Positions 6,200-7,797 of a stretch of 7,797 nucleotides of DNA are shown piece after piece. The translations under genes were made by a program, and so were the position numbers. The notes beneath the pieces were generated by a model. It saw only the letters and a list, made by a program, of their open reading frames with translations, was not told the DNA's origin and made no database searches. The DNA is from an uncultured Clostridia bacterium (lineage in GTDB: Bacteria; Bacillota; Clostridia; Oscillospirales; Acutalibacteraceae). The stretch's first letter is position 1. Each line of letters opens with the position of its first letter. Location: the NCBI GenBank assembly GCA_946539105.1, contig CAMNHG010000058.1, forward strand, positions 1 through 7,797, written 5' to 3'.

Positions 6200-6232
6200 A
6201 AGCACGCCCGATTATCAGCGTGCTTTTCTTAT
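6200..6232 (+). terminator. Second terminator of the structured RNA
   Basis: AAGCACGC (6200-6207) and GCGTGCTT (6218-6225) give a perfect 8-bp stem over a 10-base loop, followed by TTCTTAT. It lies 8 bases after the first hairpin, giving the RNA a tandem stop. Confidence 0.75.
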
Positions 6233-6250
6233 ACCCAAAACTCAATAATC

Positions 6251-6286
6251 AATGCGTTGTATCGTAAGGTACAGCGCATTTTTTAT
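6251..6286 (+). terminator. Third intrinsic terminator
   Basis: AATGCGTTGTA (6251-6261) pairs with TACAGCGCATT (6270-6280) over an 8-base loop: 11 bp with one T-G pair. It is followed by TTTTATAT, continuing the T run that starts at 6279. No gene lies between it and the second terminator, so it is either a backup stop or a dispersed terminator-type repeat. Confidence 0.75.
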
Positions 6287-6310
6287 ATCCAAATTACCGT
6301 GCCTGTTCTG

Positions 6311-6336
6311 CGGGCAACCGCAAGGGTTGCCCCTAC
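6311..6336 (-). repeat. REP-like hairpin, copy B (inverted relative to A and C)
   Basis: GGGCAACC (6312-6319) and GGTTGCCC (6325-6332) form an 8-bp stem over a 5-base loop. On the - strand the element starts GTAGGGGCAACC and ends GGTTGCCCG, closely matching copy C read on the + strand. Confidence 0.65.
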
Positions 6337-6357
6337 ACCAAAGCAACAAGCAACATT

Positions 6358-6389
6358 GTAGTGGCGACCCTTGCGGTCGCCATTTTTTT
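6358..6389 (+). repeat. REP-like hairpin, copy C, with terminator-like T7 tail
   Basis: TGGCGACC (6362-6369) and GGTCGCCA (6375-6382) form a perfect 8-bp stem over CTTGC, followed at once by seven T's. The stem and tail would work as an intrinsic terminator on the + strand, isolating proS from upstream transcription. It is a relative of copy B in the opposite direction. Confidence 0.65.
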
Positions 6390-6394
6390 GCAAT

Positions 6395-6413
6395 GGCAGA
6401 GTAAAGGCAGAGT
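6395..6413. repeat. Direct repeat GGCAGAGT
   Basis: GGCAGAGT occurs at 6395-6402 and again at 6406-6413, separated by AAA. This is a short 11-base-period duplication with no evident role. Confidence 0.4.
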
Positions 6414-6449
6414 CACATATTATTTTGCAAAGCTTAAAAAACAGTAATT

Positions 6450-6470
6450 AAACTCTAAACTCTTAACTCT
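6450..6470. repeat. Three tandem 7-bp repeats (WAACTCT)
   Basis: AAACTCT (6450-6456), AAACTCT (6457-6463) and TAACTCT (6464-6470) stand head to tail, ending 8 bases upstream of the proS -35 element. Nothing shows whether they bind a protein or are a simple slippage array. Confidence 0.55.
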
Positions 6471-6478
6471 AATTGTAA

Positions 6479-6506
6479 TTGACAAAATCTTTATTTATAG
6501 TATAAT
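6479..6506 (+). promoter_or_regulatory. proS promoter
   Basis: Perfect TTGACA (6479-6484) and perfect TATAAT (6501-6506) are separated by 16 bases. Transcription would begin near 6513, leaving a leader of about 30 bases. That is too short for a T-box, so proS appears to be driven by a plain strong promoter here. Confidence 0.85.
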
Positions 6507-6544
6507 AGAAATGTTACGATAAAAACCTTTTTGGAGGAGTATAT

Positions 6545-7797
6545 ATGGCTGACAACAAAAAAATGGTCGAGGCTATCACCAGCCGCGACGAGGACTTTGC
6601 AAAATGGTACACCGATATAGTAAAAAAGGCTGAGCTTGTAGATTATTCCGGCGTTAAGGGCTGTATGGTAATCCGCCCCTACGGCTACGCAATCTGGGAG
6701 CTTATGCAGGCTGATATGGACAGGCGTTTTAAGGAAACAGGCCACGAAAATGTCTATATGCCTATGTTTATCCCCGAAAGCCTGCTCCAAAAGGAGAAGG
6801 ATCACGTCGAGGGCTTCGCCCCCGAATGCGCGTGGGTTACAATCGGCGGTCAGGAAAAGCTCACCGAGCGTCTTGCCGTACGCCCCACATCCGAGACTCT
6901 TTTCTGCGAGCACTATAAAAAGGTAATAAACACCTACCGCGACCTGCCCAAGCTGTATAACCAGTGGTGCTCGGTTGTAAGATGGGAAAAAACCACCCGT
7001 CCTTTCCTGCGCACCTCGGAATTTCTCTGGCAGGAGGGTCACACAATGCACGCCACCGCAGAGGAGGCAAAGGAAGAAACCCTCAAAATGCTTAAGGTTT
7101 ACAGCGATTTCTACACCGAGACACTGGCTATCCCCGCCGTAATCGGTCAAAAGACCGAGAAGGAAAAATTCGCGGGCGCGGAGGCTACCTATACAATCGA
7201 GCCGATGATGCACAACGGCGTTGCCCTGCAGGGCGGAACCTCTCACTACTTCGGCGACGGCTTCGCCAAGAGCTTCGGCATTACCTACGCCGGCAAGGAC
7301 AACAAGCTGCATTATCCGCACCAGACCTCGTGGGGTACCTCAACCCGTATGATCGGCGCGCTGATTATGGTTCACAGCGACGACGACGGACTTGTTCTTC
7401 CGCCCAAAATCGCGCCGATTCAGGTTGCGATTATCCCCATCGCCCAGCACAAGGAAGGCGTGCTCGACAAGGCATACGCCCTTAAGGACGAGCTTAAAAA
7501 GAGCTTTAGAGTTAAACTGGACGACTCTGACCACGCTCCCGGCTGGAAGTTCTCGGAGTACGAGATGAAGGGCGTGCCCGTAAGAGTTGAAATCGGTCCC
7601 AAGGATATCGAAAAGAACCAGTGCGTGGTTGTCCGCCGCGACACCCGCGAAAAGGCTTTTGTGCCCCTCGACGGACTTAGTGAATACATCGAAAAGCTGC
7701 TCGTTACAATCCATCAGGATATGTACAACCGCGCTCTTAAAAATACTCAGGAAAAGACCTTCACAGCCACAAGCTATGAGGAGTTTATCGACACCGC
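6545..7797 (+). CDS. proS: Prolyl-tRNA synthetase, type 3 (3' end outside window)
   Basis: ProS attaches proline to tRNA-Pro in the cytoplasm using ATP. ATG 6545 follows GGAGGAG at 6533-6539. The frame stays open for 417 complete codons to the window edge. The class II core is clear: motif 2 begins at R146 (RWEKTTRPFLRTSEF, then WQEGH) and motif 3 covers about 259-272 (HQTSWGTSTRMIG). An earlier RPTSETLF segment fits proline binding. The anticodon-binding domain starts about residue 290 (APIQVAIIPIAQHKEGV) and includes DDSDHAPGWKFSEYEMKGVPV split around W-K-F. No editing (INS) domain interrupts motifs 2 and 3, which together with the N-terminus marks the shorter archaeal/eukaryotic-like type 3 enzyme of about 480 residues. 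Roughly 60 C-terminal residues are therefore missing. Expression is from its own promoter. Confidence 0.97.
   Translation, partial: MADNKKMVEAITSRDEDFAKWYTDIVKKAELVDYSGVKGCMVIRPYGYAIWELMQADMDRRFKETGHENVYMPMFIPESLLQKEKDHVEGFAPECAWVTIGGQEKLTERLAVRPTSETLFCEHYKKVINTYRDLPKLYNQWCSVVRWEKTTRPFLRTSEFLWQEGHTMHATAEEAKEETLKMLKVYSDFYTETLAIPAVIGQKTEKEKFAGAEATYTIEPMMHNGVALQGGTSHYFGDGFAKSFGITYAGKDNKLHYPHQTSWGTSTRMIGALIMVHSDDDGLVLPPKIAPIQVAIIPIAQHKEGVLDKAYALKDELKKSFRVKLDDSDHAPGWKFSEYEMKGVPVRVEIGPKDIEKNQCVVVRRDTREKAFVPLDGLSEYIEKLLVTIHQDMYNRALKNTQEKTFTATSYEEFIDT

Larger units (their letters stand above)
6040..6232 (+). ncRNA. Structured non-coding RNA candidate, family not recognised
   Basis: From the promoter at 6005-6033 to the second terminator lies a roughly 190-base transcript with strong pairing and no supported ORF. 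GGTTATTTG (6051-6059) pairs perfectly with CAAATAACC (6144-6152). AGG (6060-6062) with CCT (6139-6141) and CGTCCC (6073-6078) with GGGACG (6133-6138) extend the rod past a 10-base bulge. Inside, GCC-GAT-GGC (6088-6096) and AGACA-TTT-TGTCT (6103-6115) form apical hairpins. GTGGA (6062-6066)/TCCAC (6081-6085) and GCAGG (6123-6127)/CCTGC (6139-6143) are alternative stems. Below the rod GAAA (6047-6050) can pair with TTTC (6158-6161). I compared it from memory with the main riboswitches, T-box, SRP, 6S and tmRNA and found no match. It could be a 6S-like rod, an unknown riboswitch or an orphan sRNA. Confidence 0.6.

Noticed and set aside
6040..6232. Assignment of the RNA to SRP RNA, tmRNA, 6S, c-di-GMP, TPP, SAM or cobalamin families
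   Set aside because: Single short matches (GGGACGC as in c-di-GMP-I, CTGAGAGAT as in TPP) were seen, but the remaining conserved cores are absent. 6S cannot be excluded, because it is defined by shape more than sequence.
6027..6245. 72-codon antisense open frame over the structured RNA
   Set aside because: It covers the RNA's promoter, stems and both terminators. The pairing explains the sequence better than a protein does.
6390..6544. T-box or proline-responsive leader for proS
   Set aside because: The predicted leader is only about 30 bases, with no AGGGTGG-type motif or antiterminator.
5190..6544. CRISPR array or insertion sequence in the repeat-rich intergenic regions
   Set aside because: The repeats are short, differ from each other and are not evenly spaced. 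No transposase or Cas gene is present.
6491..7321. 276-codon antisense open frame
   Set aside because: It lies wholly opposite proS, whose motifs 2 and 3 are certain, and its product has no family features. It is a shadow of codon bias.
7340..7714. 124-codon antisense open frame opposite the proS anticodon-binding domain
   Set aside because: It is the complement of conserved coding sequence, with no ribosome site or recognisable domain.

Overview
The window looks like a stretch of chromosome from a Gram-positive, Clostridia-type gut bacterium, most like Oscillospiraceae/Ruminococcus. This rests on strong AGGAGG-type ribosome sites, near-consensus TTGACA/TATAAT promoters, a prolyl-tRNA synthetase of the short (type 3) kind, codon choice, and intergenic regions full of small hairpin repeats. 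The genus is a guess from style, not a database result. Every gene I accept lies on the + strand.

Region 1 (1-5244) is a putative regulated export locus. It starts with a TetR-family repressor whose first codons lie outside the window. A terminator follows, then a promoter carrying a perfect 6+4+6 palindrome between its -35 and -10 elements, a natural candidate for the repressor's operator. Next come a 12-TM MMPL/RND-type transporter and, 14 bases later, a 780-residue exported protein built around two blocks of xxxLxxG heptad repeats of the YhgE/Pip type. The locus ends in a good intrinsic terminator. The likely logic is that the repressor senses a ligand and releases an operon encoding the transporter and its extracytoplasmic partner. 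The substrate cannot be told from the sequence.

Region 2 (5245-6021) starts with about 330 bases of repeats and hairpins without a convincing gene. It then holds a small AT-rich ORF that I recognise as a PBECR2-like (BECR nuclease fold) domain. Its base composition differs sharply from its neighbours and it has no clear ribosome site, so it may be a transferred or truncated toxin/phage-type module.

Region 3 (6022-6544) has no protein gene that I accept, but it is the most interesting part. A near-consensus extended -10 promoter, whose -35 lies inside the end of the nuclease ORF, drives a roughly 190-nt highly structured RNA. This RNA ends in two tandem terminator hairpins and a third terminator follows. 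I could not assign it to a known RNA family. The 5' end of the element can pair with the first terminator in a mutually exclusive way, as in a switch. After it come two inverted copies of a REP-like hairpin, a triplet of 7-bp repeats, and the proS promoter.

Region 4 (6545-7797) is proS, cut by the window's 3' edge about 60 codons before its expected end.
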